Assembly: GCF_900143515.1 (NCBI RefSeq)
Contig: NZ_FSQT01000002.1
Location: forward strand, 3,411,501 to 3,475,500
Direction: 5' to 3'
DNA length: 64,000 nt
Source of the DNA: Micromonospora cremea
GTDB lineage: Bacteria; Actinomycetota; Actinomycetes; Mycobacteriales; Micromonosporaceae
A program made the position numbers and the translations under genes. This document shows positions 42,891-51,593 of the stretch, in pieces. Every line of letters starts with the position of its first letter. The stretch's first letter is position 1. A model generated the notes under the pieces. The model saw nothing but the letters and a program-made list of their open reading frames with translations, made no database searches and was not told the DNA's origin.

Positions 42891-43835
42891 TCAGAAAACG
42901 TCGACCAAGGGTTCCCCGTGGTCGGTGGCCGCCCAGTGCGCGGTCGCGCGTTCGAGCTTGTCGGGGTTGACCTGGGTGCGGAACGCGGCGATGCCCTCTG
43001 CGGTGACCTCCAAGCACATGACGCCGACGACCCGGCCGTCCACGACCGCCACGACGGCGGGGTCGCCGTTGGCGGTCCAGGCGAAGACCTCGGGCCTGCC
43101 GCCGACCACGGCGCGCTTGGCCTCGCCGGGTTTGAACAGGCCCCACAGGAACTTCGCGACCGCGACGGCGCCCTCGAACGCCCTGGCGCGGGCCGGGACC
43201 TTCCCGCCGCCGTCGCCGATCGCGATGGCGTCCTCGGTGAGCAGGCGCACGAGCGGCTCGGTCCGGCCGCTGGTGGCGGCCGCCAGAAACTCCTCGACGA
43301 TCCGCCGGGCGGCGGCCTTGTCGATCTCGGTGCGGGCCTTGCCGTCCGCGACGTGCTTCTTGGCGCGGTGGAAGATCTGCTGGCTGGCGGCCTCGGTGAT
43401 GTCGAGGATCTCGGCGATCTCCCGGTGCGGGTAGTCGAAGGCCTCCCGCAGCACGTACACCGCCCGCTCGTTGAGGGAGAGTCGCTCCATGAGGGTGAGG
43501 ACCGCGTACGAGACCGATTCGCGCTGCTCGGCGGTGTCGGCCGGGCCGAGCATCGGGTCCCCGGCGAGCAGCGGCTCGGGAAGCCATTGGCCCACATAGG
43601 TTTCGCGGCGCGCCCGCGCGGAGGTGAGCTCGTTGAGGCACAGGTTGGTGAGGACCTTCGTCAGCCACGCCTCGGGGACCTCGATGCGGTCGACGTCGGC
43701 GGCCTGCCAGCGCAGGAACGTCTCCTGCACGGCGTCCTCGGCCTCCCCGGCGGAGCCGAGGAGGCGGTAGGCGATGGCCTCCAGGCGCGGCCTGGAGGCC
43801 TCGAACCGGTCGACGTCGTTCGCGGTCAACGGCAT
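42891..43835 (-). CDS. sigJ: ECF41-type RNA polymerase sigma factor with SnoaL extension (SigJ-like)
   Basis: 314 residues. Sigma region 2 (GEAEDAVQETFLRWQA) and region 4 (LSLNERAVYVLREAFDYPHR) are followed by a SnoaL-like domain of about 110 residues. ECF41 hallmarks are present: WLPEP (84-88), DGGGK (208-212) and NPDKL (290-294). In this group the C-terminal extension acts as a built-in regulator in place of an anti-sigma factor. The downstream oxidoreductase is the expected target gene. Start ATG 43835. Confidence 0.92.
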   Translation of the reverse strand: MPLTANDVDRFEASRPRLEAIAYRLLGSAGEAEDAVQETFLRWQAADVDRIEVPEAWLTKVLTNLCLNELTSARARRETYVGQWLPEPLLAGDPMLGPADTAEQRESVSYAVLTLMERLSLNERAVYVLREAFDYPHREIAEILDITEAASQQIFHRAKKHVADGKARTEIDKAAARRIVEEFLAAATSGRTEPLVRLLTEDAIAIGDGGGKVPARARAFEGAVAVAKFLWGLFKPGEAKRAVVGGRPEVFAWTANGDPAVVAVVDGRVVGVMCLEVTAEGIAAFRTQVNPDKLERATAHWAATDHGEPLVDVF

Positions 43836-43947
43836 GGCCCGATCCTAGGTTCCTCCAGCGCGCCTAAAGCATCCGCTAAGCGGTGACCGAATGTAGTGGG
43901 CTGGGCCCGCATCAGTGGCGTGAACGGTAGCCGCAGGGCGGCGGGCA

Positions 43948-44475
43948 TCAACCCGAAGGTGAGGCCTCGCTCTGGCGCGTTCCGGCGACACCGGCGCCGC
44001 TGCCCGGTAACAGGCCGGGTTCCGGCGTCTCGTCTGTTCGGCACCCGGGATCGTGGGCTGCGTAGAGCAGGGACAACTGTTGGTGAAGCTGGCGCCGTTC
44101 GTCCTTAGGAAGGGGGGCGAGGAAGTCGTCCTCGGTCCGGCGCACTGCCTGGAGGGCTTCCGACAGTACGGTGCGGCCGTCCGTGGTGATGCTGATGAAC
44201 TGTTTGCGGCGGTCGCTGGGGCTGCGGTCGCGCCGGACGTATCCGTTGCGCTCGAGGTCGTCGATGACCGCGACCATCGTGGTGCGGTCGAGTCCTGTCT
44301 GCCGGCACAGGTCGCGCTGGGACGGTTCGCCGTCATGGACGAAGGTCAGTACCCGCAGGTCTCGGCCGCGTAGGCGGAAAGGCAGGAGCGCCTGTTCCAT
44401 CCTGGTGTTGGCGAGGTCGGCCAACTTCAGCAAAAGGTACCCGGTGGTGGAGGAGATGGCTTCGGATAAGAGCAC
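43948..44475 (-). CDS. MarR-family transcriptional regulator
   Basis: 175 residues. Winged-helix core: GEPSQRDLCRQTGLDRTTMV, then IDDLERNGYVRRDRSPSDRR with the wing Arg-Ser-Pro-Ser-Asp-Arg. C-terminal 25 residues are Gly/Ser/Pro-rich and unusual. GTG start at 44475. Divergent from a small membrane protein, with two tandem palindromes in between. Confidence 0.92.
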   Translation of the reverse strand: MLLSEAISSTTGYLLLKLADLANTRMEQALLPFRLRGRDLRVLTFVHDGEPSQRDLCRQTGLDRTTMVAVIDDLERNGYVRRDRSPSDRRKQFISITTDGRTVLSEALQAVRRTEDDFLAPLPKDERRQLHQQLSLLYAAHDPGCRTDETPEPGLLPGSGAGVAGTRQSEASPSG

Positions 44476-44499
44476 TCCCCGAGCTTAGTCTTCCGCTCG

Positions 44500-44528
44500 G
44501 CTGATTATCAGCTATGCTGACGATCAGC
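44500..44528. promoter_or_regulatory. Twin MarR operators
   Basis: GCTGATTATCAGC (44500-44512) and GCTGACGATCAGC (44516-44528) are palindromes of the same consensus GCTGATnATCAGC, 16 bases apart centre to centre. They lie between the divergent marR-type gene and the small membrane gene. Confidence 0.75.
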
Positions 44529-44554
44529 TGGCCGGCCCTACTTTGGAGCGTCGC

Positions 44555-44944
44555 ATGAAGACGCGCATCATCCTGACCATCGTCGGCACGATCACCGCGA
44601 CGCCGGCGCTTGCCTTGTTCTGGCCGCGACTGCTGGCGAGCAGTTACGGATTGGCCGATCCCGACCACATGACCACCGCGCTGCTCCAGCACAGGGGTGT
44701 CCTGCAGGCGGCTCTTGGTGCGGCCATCATCTGGGGAGCCTTCTTCCTGCCGGCCAGGGTGCCGGCGGCGGCGACGGCCATCATCACCAAGACGGTGTTT
44801 CTCGCCCTGACCGTCGTCGATGTCGGGATGCGAGCCGACATGAACCTCATCTCGCTGGTGTTCGACCCGCTCGCCATCGTCATCCTGGGCGTCGTGATCG
44901 TGCTCCACTTCCGCGAATCGCCACCCGCCGCTGCACCAGCCTGA
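44555..44944 (+). CDS. Small membrane protein under MarR control (unknown function)
   Basis: 129 residues from ATG 44555 (GGAG 9 bases upstream). Four hydrophobic helices: IILTIVGTITATPALALFWP, AALGAAIIWGAFFLPARVP, IITKTVFLALTVVDVG, VFDPLAIVILGVVIVLHF. Resembles DoxX/DUF4267-like small membrane proteins but not decisively. Divergent from the MarR gene and its twin operators, so likely its main target. Confidence 0.8.
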   Translation: MKTRIILTIVGTITATPALALFWPRLLASSYGLADPDHMTTALLQHRGVLQAALGAAIIWGAFFLPARVPAAATAIITKTVFLALTVVDVGMRADMNLISLVFDPLAIVILGVVIVLHFRESPPAAAPA

Positions 44945-45002
44945 AGCCCGGTATGTGTGCGACCCGCCGCACGCGCTCATCCCAACCTGGGAGTCTCCCG
45001 CT

Positions 45003-45572
45003 GTGGTGGCTGAACCCATTCGCACCGGTACCCCGGAGTCGATCCTCGTCTGTGTCCGCGGTAATTCCGGCTCGGGCAAGAGCAGCATCGCCCGGGAGTT
45101 GCGGCGCCGGCACGGTCGGGGCTGCGCCCTGGTCGAGCAGGACTATCTGCGGCGCATCGTGCTCCGCGAGCGGGACCGGCCGGGTGGCGCGGCGCCGGCG
45201 TTGATCGAGCAGACGGCCCGGTTCGCGCTCGACCATGGCTACCACGTGGTGCTGGAGGGCATCATGTTCTCCCGCCACTACCGGAGGATGTTGACCTCGC
45301 TTCGCGACGGCCATCGGGGACGGTCGCTGTTCTGCTACCTGGACGTGTCGTTGCCGGAGACTCTGCGTCGGCATCGCACGCGTCCGCAGGCCACCGAGTT
45401 CACCGCCGAGGACATGAGCGGTTGGTACGCCCCACACGACACCCTGGGCTGGCCCGACGAACTCGTCATCCCGGAGACCACCGGCGTGGAGGACGCCGTG
45501 ACGGTCATCGCCGCGGCCGCCGGACTGCCCCAGGCCGGCCGCGACGACGACGCGCTCCCGACAATCCCGTGA
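45003..45572 (+). CDS. P-loop kinase-like ATPase (AAA_33 type)
   Basis: 189 residues from GTG 45003 (GTG 45006 and a start at 44955 are alternatives). Walker A GNSGSGKSS near residue 20, then ALVEQDYLRRIVLRERD, a lid region RHRTRPQATEFTAEDMSGWY and a C-terminal PDELVIPETTGVEDAVTVIA. Fits small-molecule kinases of the AAA_33/chloramphenicol-phosphotransferase-like group. Substrate unknown. Confidence 0.82.
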   Translation: MVAEPIRTGTPESILVCVRGNSGSGKSSIARELRRRHGRGCALVEQDYLRRIVLRERDRPGGAAPALIEQTARFALDHGYHVVLEGIMFSRHYRRMLTSLRDGHRGRSLFCYLDVSLPETLRRHRTRPQATEFTAEDMSGWYAPHDTLGWPDELVIPETTGVEDAVTVIAAAAGLPQAGRDDDALPTIP

Positions 45573-45591
45573 CTCGTCCCAGTGAGGGTCT

Positions 45592-46125
45592 TCAGAGGAA
45601 CAACGATCCGGTTTGCACCTGCTCAAGCCAGCCCCGGATGACGGCGAAGTCATGATCGGTGAGGCCGTGGCGTGGGTCGACGCGGTGCAGCAGAGCCACC
45701 CCGGGGTGATGGGTGGAGACCCAGAGGCGATCAGCAGGGGTGATCTCGTCATCGACCCAGACGAAGGAACGTCCCTGCGCCCACTCGACCAGGCCGCGGG
45801 TCTTCCAGTGCAGTGCGCTGTCGTCCTCGTCTGAGTCGGGCCATTCCGCCACCGCTAATGCCGGCAGGCCGAGCAGTGGCGCGATCACGTCGTTCGCGTC
45901 GGTCATCCACGTGGACGCCCACACGAGATCGCAGGGAAGTGCCGCCAGCCGCGAGCCGTGTTCCGACCTGATCCTGCCGAGCAGCGGATGAGTGTTTCCC
46001 GCTCGGGGGAGCGCGTCATCTCGGCCTCCCGTCATGCCCGCGGGCGCTGCCTGTGGCGCTCCGAACGGGATGAGAGGTCCGTCCACATCGAGGAAGAGCA
46101 GCGGCCGTTGCGCAGGGGCGGGCAT
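45592..46125 (-). CDS. HAD-domain hydrolase-like protein
   Basis: 177 residues from ATG 46125. N-terminal PLLFLDVDGPLIPFG is a HAD motif I (DxDG), then WASTWMTDANDVI and WVDDEITPADRLW (the acidic motif IV region). Small cytosolic protein of the secretion-like HAD_2/SoxB-type family, function unknown. Many actinobacteria encode it. Confidence 0.85.
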   Translation of the reverse strand: MPAPAQRPLLFLDVDGPLIPFGAPQAAPAGMTGGRDDALPRAGNTHPLLGRIRSEHGSRLAALPCDLVWASTWMTDANDVIAPLLGLPALAVAEWPDSDEDDSALHWKTRGLVEWAQGRSFVWVDDEITPADRLWVSTHHPGVALLHRVDPRHGLTDHDFAVIRGWLEQVQTGSLFL

Positions 46126-46174
46126 GGGCCGCAGGATAACGTTCGCCCCGTGAGCCGGGGGCCTTGCGTTCAGT

Positions 46175-47191
46175 TCAACGTAGCCAGCGGACGCGTTCTT
46201 CGATTCCGCCGATCGCCTTCCGCCACACACCGCTGAACAAGCCGCCTTGGAGGGACGCAAGTTGGCGACGGGCGCGCAGGCCGGCGATCGGCCTGTCGAC
46301 GACCCGAAAAAGATCATCGAGGTGATCCAGGGGCGAACCCACGGTCAGCAGCTTCAGCACATCGTCAAGCTCGAGCGCCTCTGAGATCTCTCGAATGAGA
46401 TCGCGGTGAGCGATGAACAATGTCGGGACCCACTGCGCCGGCGGAAATCTCAGGCTGTAAGAGACGAGGTCGAAGTCGAAGCTATGGTCATCGTCAGGCT
46501 CCTTCGCGGTGCTGCCCATCCGGTCCATGAAGCTCTCCCACCCTGCGATGGTGGCCAATTCATGGGATTCGGTCCTGGCCACATACTTGCGCATGGATTC
46601 CGCGGATCTGAATAGGAGCAGGCGATTCTGGGCGCCGAGGAATGCCGCTTCGGTCCGTTCGTCGTCGAGGTGCGCTCTAAGCGCATACCCCCTTTCGCCA
46701 GACCGAAGTGTGATAGCAATCGGGTGAATAGTTGAAGGCGGATTCGCTGAGGTGTCCCGCCGGTTCGCGCCTGGGAATCCCGGGTGCGTCCACTGTGCTC
46801 GGGGGTGCTCGCGTTCGCGGGTCTGGCGTTCGCGGTTCTGGCGTTCGCGGGTCTCGCGTTCGCGGTCCTGGCCCTCGCGCTTCTGACGCTCCCGGGTCTG
46901 GCGTTCGCGGTCCTGGCGGTCGCGGGTGTCGCGTTCGCGGTCCTGGCGTTCCCGGTTCTGACGCTCGCGGTCCTGACGTGCGCGGGTGTGGACATCCGTC
47001 AGATGCTTGTACGCCGCGTTAAGCTGCTGCATTTGCCGGGTGACTTCCTCCCGGACCTTTGCCGGACTCGACTGATGCCGGTCCGGATGCCAGATCTGCG
47101 TGAGAAGGAGGTAGCGCTCCCGAATCTCCGCGACCGACGATTCGCGTGTCACGCCGAGAAGCGTGTACGGATCCTGTCCGTCAGGAAACAT
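46175..47191 (-). CDS. DnaJ-domain protein with Arg/Glu/Gln repeat tract
   Basis: 338 residues from ATG 47191 (GTG 47200 possible). J domain 5-68 with DPYTLLGV and the HPD at 35-37 (TQIWHPDRHQ). Then a highly repetitive charged tract, about 71-129, of RER/RDR/RQ units that should form a long single helix or disordered arm. The C-terminal 200 residues (AITLRSGERGYALRAHLDDE, ESMRKYVARTESHELATIAG) look folded but unknown. It may tether a client to Hsp70; the gene has no dnaK neighbour here. Confidence 0.85.
   Translation of the reverse strand: MFPDGQDPYTLLGVTRESSVAEIRERYLLLTQIWHPDRHQSSPAKVREEVTRQMQQLNAAYKHLTDVHTRARQDRERQNRERQDRERDTRDRQDRERQTRERQKREGQDRERETRERQNRERQTREREHPRAQWTHPGFPGANRRDTSANPPSTIHPIAITLRSGERGYALRAHLDDERTEAAFLGAQNRLLLFRSAESMRKYVARTESHELATIAGWESFMDRMGSTAKEPDDDHSFDFDLVSYSLRFPPAQWVPTLFIAHRDLIREISEALELDDVLKLLTVGSPLDHLDDLFRVVDRPIAGLRARRQLASLQGGLFSGVWRKAIGGIEERVRWLR
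46805..46985 (-). repeat. Imperfect coding repeat in the DnaJ gene
   Basis: Units built on CGCGAACGCCAG / GACCGCGAACGC repeat about 12 times with drift. On the plus strand the same DNA yields a hydrophobic frame of no significance. Coding-level expansion of an Arg-Glu-Arg-Gln motif. Confidence 0.75.
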
Positions 47192-47514
47192 GATATCCAC
47201 CGGATCTTATGAACGATCGAGGCGCGTGCCTGGTGATCATAACAGCAATTGTCGATACGACGCGCCCTGCCCCGCCCGACCCGCAGTGAACCGCTGCACG
47301 TGTCCATTCGTGGGCTGGCCGTACGGCGCGGGTTGGTGAGCCGGTGGCGCTCCGGCGGCGGGTGGCCGCTGCCTGCGGGTTCCCGTTACGCCAGCACGGC
47401 ATCTCGAGGCGGCTGACCGGGCGTGCGGGGTCGACGCGCTGTCCGTTGGCGCGTCGACCAACGAACGGGCTGCACCGGGGACCGGCCAGGCAGCGGCCGA
47501 GTTGGTACCGACCC
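47192..47514. other. Gap between DnaJ and HIT genes
   Basis: No gene with a convincing frame or start. AT-richer bases 47205-47260 contain the likely promoter of the DnaJ gene. Confidence 0.4.
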
Positions 47515-48015
47515 TCAGGTGCTGAGGTGCCGGCGGATGTCCCGTGCCAGGGCTGCCTGCGCCTCCTCGTCGGTCGGGAGGACGCCGTTCTCGGCCATGA
47601 GGGCGTGGAACTGCTGCTGGTGGTAGGGCACGCCCGGGGGCAGCGGCGCGAGGTGCCAGTGAAGGTGCGCGTTGCCCTGCTGGCTGCCGAGGCTCAGGGA
47701 GTACATCCGCTCCGTGGGCAGGGCCGCTGCCAGCGCCGTTGCGACCGCGTACACGATGCCCTGGAAGCGGAGGAAGTCGTGTTGCCGCATGTCCCGCACC
47801 CAGCATTCGATGTGCTGTTTCGGTGCGACGAGGCAGTGCCCGAGCAACGTCGGATTGCGAGCTAGGAAGGCGATGGTGTCGTCGTCCTCGTAGACGTCGT
47901 GGTGCCGATAGTCGGGGTGACCGGCCACGAGGGCACAGACGAAGCACGGGCCTTCGCGGACGCGACGCTCGTACCCATCAAGGTCGAATGCCGTCTTTGC
48001 CGGCTGGCCCTTCAT
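47515..48015 (-). CDS. HIT-family hydrolase
   Basis: 166 residues. N-terminal zinc-type Cys pair PCFVCALVAGHP, then ARNPTLLGHCLVAPKQHIE and the histidine triad NAHLHWHLAPLP. Cleaves nucleotide adducts (AP4A, AMP-lysine or similar). Start ATG 48015. Stands alone, divergent from the LuxR regulator. Confidence 0.92.
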   Translation of the reverse strand: MKGQPAKTAFDLDGYERRVREGPCFVCALVAGHPDYRHHDVYEDDDTIAFLARNPTLLGHCLVAPKQHIECWVRDMRQHDFLRFQGIVYAVATALAAALPTERMYSLSLGSQQGNAHLHWHLAPLPPGVPYHQQQFHALMAENGVLPTDEEAQAALARDIRRHLST

Positions 48016-48349
48016 CCGGGCAGCCTAAGATCCGGCGCACCCACTGGGAAGGCGTCGCAGGACCACCCCCGGATCGCCCTGTGCGCCGCGTAGGTTCGCG
48101 TGGGTCAGTAGACGGCGCGGGTGCCCGCGAACCAGGAGCCGACGGCCGACGTCGATCCGGCCCCGCGCGGGCGGTCTCGGGCTGGCCGGACGTTCGCTGC
48201 CCTGCGGGAGCGGGGGCGGCACGTGGTACGCGCCTGCGCCTGGCGGTTATGACCGTTGCCATCACGTCCCCAGAGGGTCACCATAGGCGCAGGGTGCCGT
48301 CACCATTATCGGTACTACGGCTGAGGATCCCGCAACGCGAGTCGCCGCG
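48016..48349. other. Divergent intergenic region before the LuxR-type regulator
   Basis: Contains promoters for the HIT gene and probably the regulator. No coding frame of normal bias; no clear operator was found. Confidence 0.4.
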
Positions 48350-51346
48350 ATGCTACTTGCGCCCGAGCATCGAAAAGCGAGACCATCACCCATGCTCGAC
48401 CCCTCGCCCGAGGACGACGGGACTTCACCGACGGTTTCTACGCCGCATTTCGTGGGTCGTGATCGGGAGATGGCGGCGCTTCGGGTCGCCTTGGCCCGGC
48501 CACCGGCGATCGTGCTGGTAGAGGGCGAGGCGGGGATCGGGAAGAGCCGACTGCTGCGAGAGTGGTTGGCCGCGCCGGACCAGCGCACCGCCTTGGTCTC
48601 GGTGTGCCCACCGCTTCGCGAGTCGCTGACGTTGGGGCCGATCGTCGACGCGTTCCGTGGGATCGACCGCCCGGTGTCGCGATTGCGGCTCACCGAGCTT
48701 GCGGGTGCGTTACGGCCCCTGTTCCCTGAATGGTCCTCGGACCTGCCGCCCGCATTGCAGCCCTTGGACGATGCGAAGGCGGCACGGCATCGCCTGTTCC
48801 GCGCCCTGGACGAGCTGCTGCGGGCGCTGCGTGTCAACGCTCTCGTGCTCGAGGACGCTCACTGGGCCGACGAGGTGACCTTGGAGTTCCTGCTGTTCGT
48901 CGCCTCCCGACAGCAATCGGACGGGCCAAGCCTCGTGATCTCCTATCGGCCGGAGGAGGTGGACGTCGGATCGCTGTTGCTGCGGCTGACGTCCCGGTTG
49001 CCTGCTGGCGTGACCCAGCTGAGGATCGCCCTGGCGCCGATGCGGCCCAACGACACGGCAGCGCTGGTGTCCTCGATGCTGGACGGCAACCCGATATCGC
49101 AGGAGTTCACGACGTTCATGCACGAGCGGACCGGTGGCGTTCCTCTGGCGCTGGAGGAGTCGGTTCGCCTCATGTGCGACCGTGCCGACCTCGTCTTCCG
49201 CGACGGACAGTGGGTCCGGCTGAAGCTGCGCGAGCTACAGGTGCCGCCAACGGTGCGCGACTCCACCCGGGAGCGGGTGGGCCGTCTGTCGCCGACGGCG
49301 CAGCAGGTGTTGCGAGCCGCGGCTACGTTGGCTGAGCGGTCATCGGTGGCCACGATCGCGGTGACCGCCGGTCTGTCACCAGCTGCGTGTCGAGGCGCTA
49401 TCGCGGAGGCGGCCAACGCCGGCGTCCTGGACGGAGACGACCGCGGCCAGTGGCGATTCCGGCATGTGCTGGCCGCCACGGCTGTCTACGAAGCGATCCC
49501 GTTGACCGACCGCAGACACTTCCACCTGCTGGCCGGCCGGGCCTTGGAGGACATCCATCCGCCGCCTGTCGCACGCCTTGCCCACCACTTCCGTGAGGCG
49601 GGCGAGACGCAGTCCTGGGCGCGGTACGCCGAGCAGGGTGCCGAGCTGGCCATGGCCTCGGGTGACCACACCAAGGCGGTCGACTTGCTGGTCGATCTGT
49701 TGTCGTGGGCCGAGCTGCCGCCGGCGGCTCGGGCACGAGTCGCGCGCATCGCCGGAGTTGCCGCACTGGGCCGCCGTGAACCGGTCGACGAGGTCTACCA
49801 CCGCGTGATCCGCACCCTGCGCTCGGTGCTGGAGACCCCCGGTCTCTCCGCCCGCCAGCAGGCCGAGATCCGCAACCCCCTGGGTCGGCTCCTGATCACC
49901 GGGGGTGAGGCGCAGGCCGCACTCAGCGAGCTCGAGCAAGCGGTGGCCAACCTCGACCATGACCCGGTCGAGGCGGCTCGGGCAATGACCTATCTGGGAT
50001 GGGCCTATGCGGGGCCGTGGCCGGCGTCGACCCATCGGCGTTGGCTGGATCGTGCCGCTGAGCTCACCGCCGAATTCGATTCTCCCGCAGAGCGGCTGAA
50101 CCTGGCCGGCAACCGAGCCGCGGCGTTGCTCATGCTCGGCGAAGAGGAGGCCTGGGACGTCGTCGCCGGCCTGCCCATCGACGGCGCGACCTCGGCGGAG
50201 CGTCTCGACGTGGCCCGCATCCACGCAAATGTCGGGACCGGCGCACTGATCTGGGGTCGGTACGACGACGCGGAAGAACACCTCGCCGTGGCCATGCGCC
50301 TTGCCGAGGCCGAGCAGGCGTCCCGGTTGCAACACAACGTCCGACTCGAAAAGGCCAACCTGGCGTGGCTGACCGGCCGGTGGGAGGGTCTCGCGGAGCG
50401 AAGCGCGGCGCTCGCCGATGCCGACCGAGACCGGCCGGCGCACTACCTCGGCAGCATTCGCCTCGCGGCCCGGCTGGCAGCCGCAGCCGGACGGCGGCGC
50501 GCTGCGGAGGAGCAGTTCCGGCTGGTCCTCGAGGAGTCTGCCCGTCTCGGCGCAGCCGACGACACGATGGAGGCCGCCGCTGCGCTGGCCAGACTGTGGC
50601 TGACGGACGGAAACAGCGGCCGGGCGCTGCAGATCACGAACGAGCCGATGGACACCGTCCGGAGAAAAGGCATCTGGGTCTGGGCGACGGACCTCGTCCC
50701 CGCCCGGATCGAGGCGCACCTCGCCGCGGGCGACCTGAAGGCCGCGACACGCCTGGGCGACCAGTTCGCCAGAGGACTGCGTGGCCGTACGGCGCCTGCG
50801 CCTCGCGCCGCCCTCACCGTATGCCGTGCCCTGCTGGTCGCCGCAGCCGGAGACCACGCCCGCGCGGCGACGGCATACGATCGGGCGGCGCGCGCCTGGA
50901 GCGCGTTGCCGCGCCCCTACGACGCCATGCTCGCCCGCGAGCGTCAATCCGAGGCGCTCATAGCGCAAGGCCAGATCGAACAAGGTCGAGAGCTGCTGGC
51001 CGCACAGTACGAGCAACTGTTCAGGCTCGGAGCCCGCGGCGATGCAGACCGTGTCGCACAGCGGCTTCGCGAACACGGCGCCGAGGTTCCGCGATTGTGG
51101 CGCGGCGGCCGACGAGGGTACGGGGACCAGCTCTCACCGCGCGAGCTCGACGTGGTCCAACTGGTTGTCGCCGGCAAGACGAACCGGGAGATCAGCCGGA
51201 TCCTGGCCAAGTCGCCGGCCACGGTGGATCAACAGCTGCGTGCGGCGATGCGCAAGTTGAAGGTAACCTCCCGGACCGCGCTCGCGGTCAAGGCGGTAGA
51301 GGCCGGAGTGTTCGCAGAAGAGGACTCCCTCGACGACCCGTCATGA
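48350..51346 (+). CDS. LuxR-family ATPase regulator (LAL type)
   Basis: 998 residues, cytosolic. N-terminal AAA_16/STAND ATPase with Walker A VEGEAGIGKS near 58-67 and Walker B ALVLEDAHWAD near 164; a long alpha-helical TPR-like middle (about 400-900); C-terminal LuxR HTH LSPRELDVVQLVVAGKTNRE, ISRILAKSPATVDQQLRAAM. The family (MalT/LAL) acts as an ATP-dependent activator switched by a small ligand. ATG 48350; ATG 48392 (MLDPSPEDDG) is an alternative. Followed, in the same direction, by a 50-codon frame and the giant protease, so probably their activator. Confidence 0.93.
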   Translation: MLLAPEHRKARPSPMLDPSPEDDGTSPTVSTPHFVGRDREMAALRVALARPPAIVLVEGEAGIGKSRLLREWLAAPDQRTALVSVCPPLRESLTLGPIVDAFRGIDRPVSRLRLTELAGALRPLFPEWSSDLPPALQPLDDAKAARHRLFRALDELLRALRVNALVLEDAHWADEVTLEFLLFVASRQQSDGPSLVISYRPEEVDVGSLLLRLTSRLPAGVTQLRIALAPMRPNDTAALVSSMLDGNPISQEFTTFMHERTGGVPLALEESVRLMCDRADLVFRDGQWVRLKLRELQVPPTVRDSTRERVGRLSPTAQQVLRAAATLAERSSVATIAVTAGLSPAACRGAIAEAANAGVLDGDDRGQWRFRHVLAATAVYEAIPLTDRRHFHLLAGRALEDIHPPPVARLAHHFREAGETQSWARYAEQGAELAMASGDHTKAVDLLVDLLSWAELPPAARARVARIAGVAALGRREPVDEVYHRVIRTLRSVLETPGLSARQQAEIRNPLGRLLITGGEAQAALSELEQAVANLDHDPVEAARAMTYLGWAYAGPWPASTHRRWLDRAAELTAEFDSPAERLNLAGNRAAALLMLGEEEAWDVVAGLPIDGATSAERLDVARIHANVGTGALIWGRYDDAEEHLAVAMRLAEAEQASRLQHNVRLEKANLAWLTGRWEGLAERSAALADADRDRPAHYLGSIRLAARLAAAAGRRRAAEEQFRLVLEESARLGAADDTMEAAAALARLWLTDGNSGRALQITNEPMDTVRRKGIWVWATDLVPARIEAHLAAGDLKAATRLGDQFARGLRGRTAPAPRAALTVCRALLVAAAGDHARAATAYDRAARAWSALPRPYDAMLARERQSEALIAQGQIEQGRELLAAQYEQLFRLGARGDADRVAQRLREHGAEVPRLWRGGRRGYGDQLSPRELDVVQLVVAGKTNREISRILAKSPATVDQQLRAAMRKLKVTSRTALAVKAVEAGVFAEEDSLDDPS

Positions 51347-51426
51347 AAATTGACGTATCCGCTGGATAGCGACGGCCACTCGTCCCCCCGAGCATGACTC
51401 CATGATCCATAGCCCTAGGGCAATGC

Positions 51427-51579
51427 ATGCCTGAGCGACCTGTCGCGCGTGACGACGCCGCCATCGAGCACCCGCCACCACCCGAGCTGTCCCGCGAGCC
51501 GCGCGTCAGCGCCCCCGACGCCCGCGACGCCGACGGTGCCGACGACCACAAGAACCACGACCCCTATCAACCCCTGTAG
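51427..51579 (+). CDS. Short open frame (50 codons) upstream of the giant protease
   Basis: ATG 51427 to TAG 51579, MPERPVARDDAAIEHPPPPE then LSREPRVSAPDARDADGADD and HKNHDPYQPL. Pro- and Asp-rich, hydrophilic, no signal peptide. Codon use is G/C-ending like its neighbours and it ends 14 bases before the protease ATG, so it is positioned to be co-transcribed and coupled. It may be a leader peptide, a regulatory peptide, or non-coding. Confidence 0.4.
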   Translation: MPERPVARDDAAIEHPPPPELSREPRVSAPDARDADGADDHKNHDPYQPL

Positions 51580-51593
51580 GCCAAAGGACCCAT

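Noticed and set aside
46805..46985. Possible CRISPR array
   Set aside because: Units are imperfect, in-frame and without spacers; they encode the DnaJ repeat tract.
46784..47212. Hydrophobic Leu/Ala-rich plus-strand frame
   Set aside because: It is the complement of the Arg/Glu repeat tract of the DnaJ gene; no start signal or membrane-protein logic.
51427..51579. RiPP precursor interpretation of the short frame
   Set aside because: No leader/core pattern, no cyclase, dehydratase or exporter nearby; only a generic short frame is claimed.
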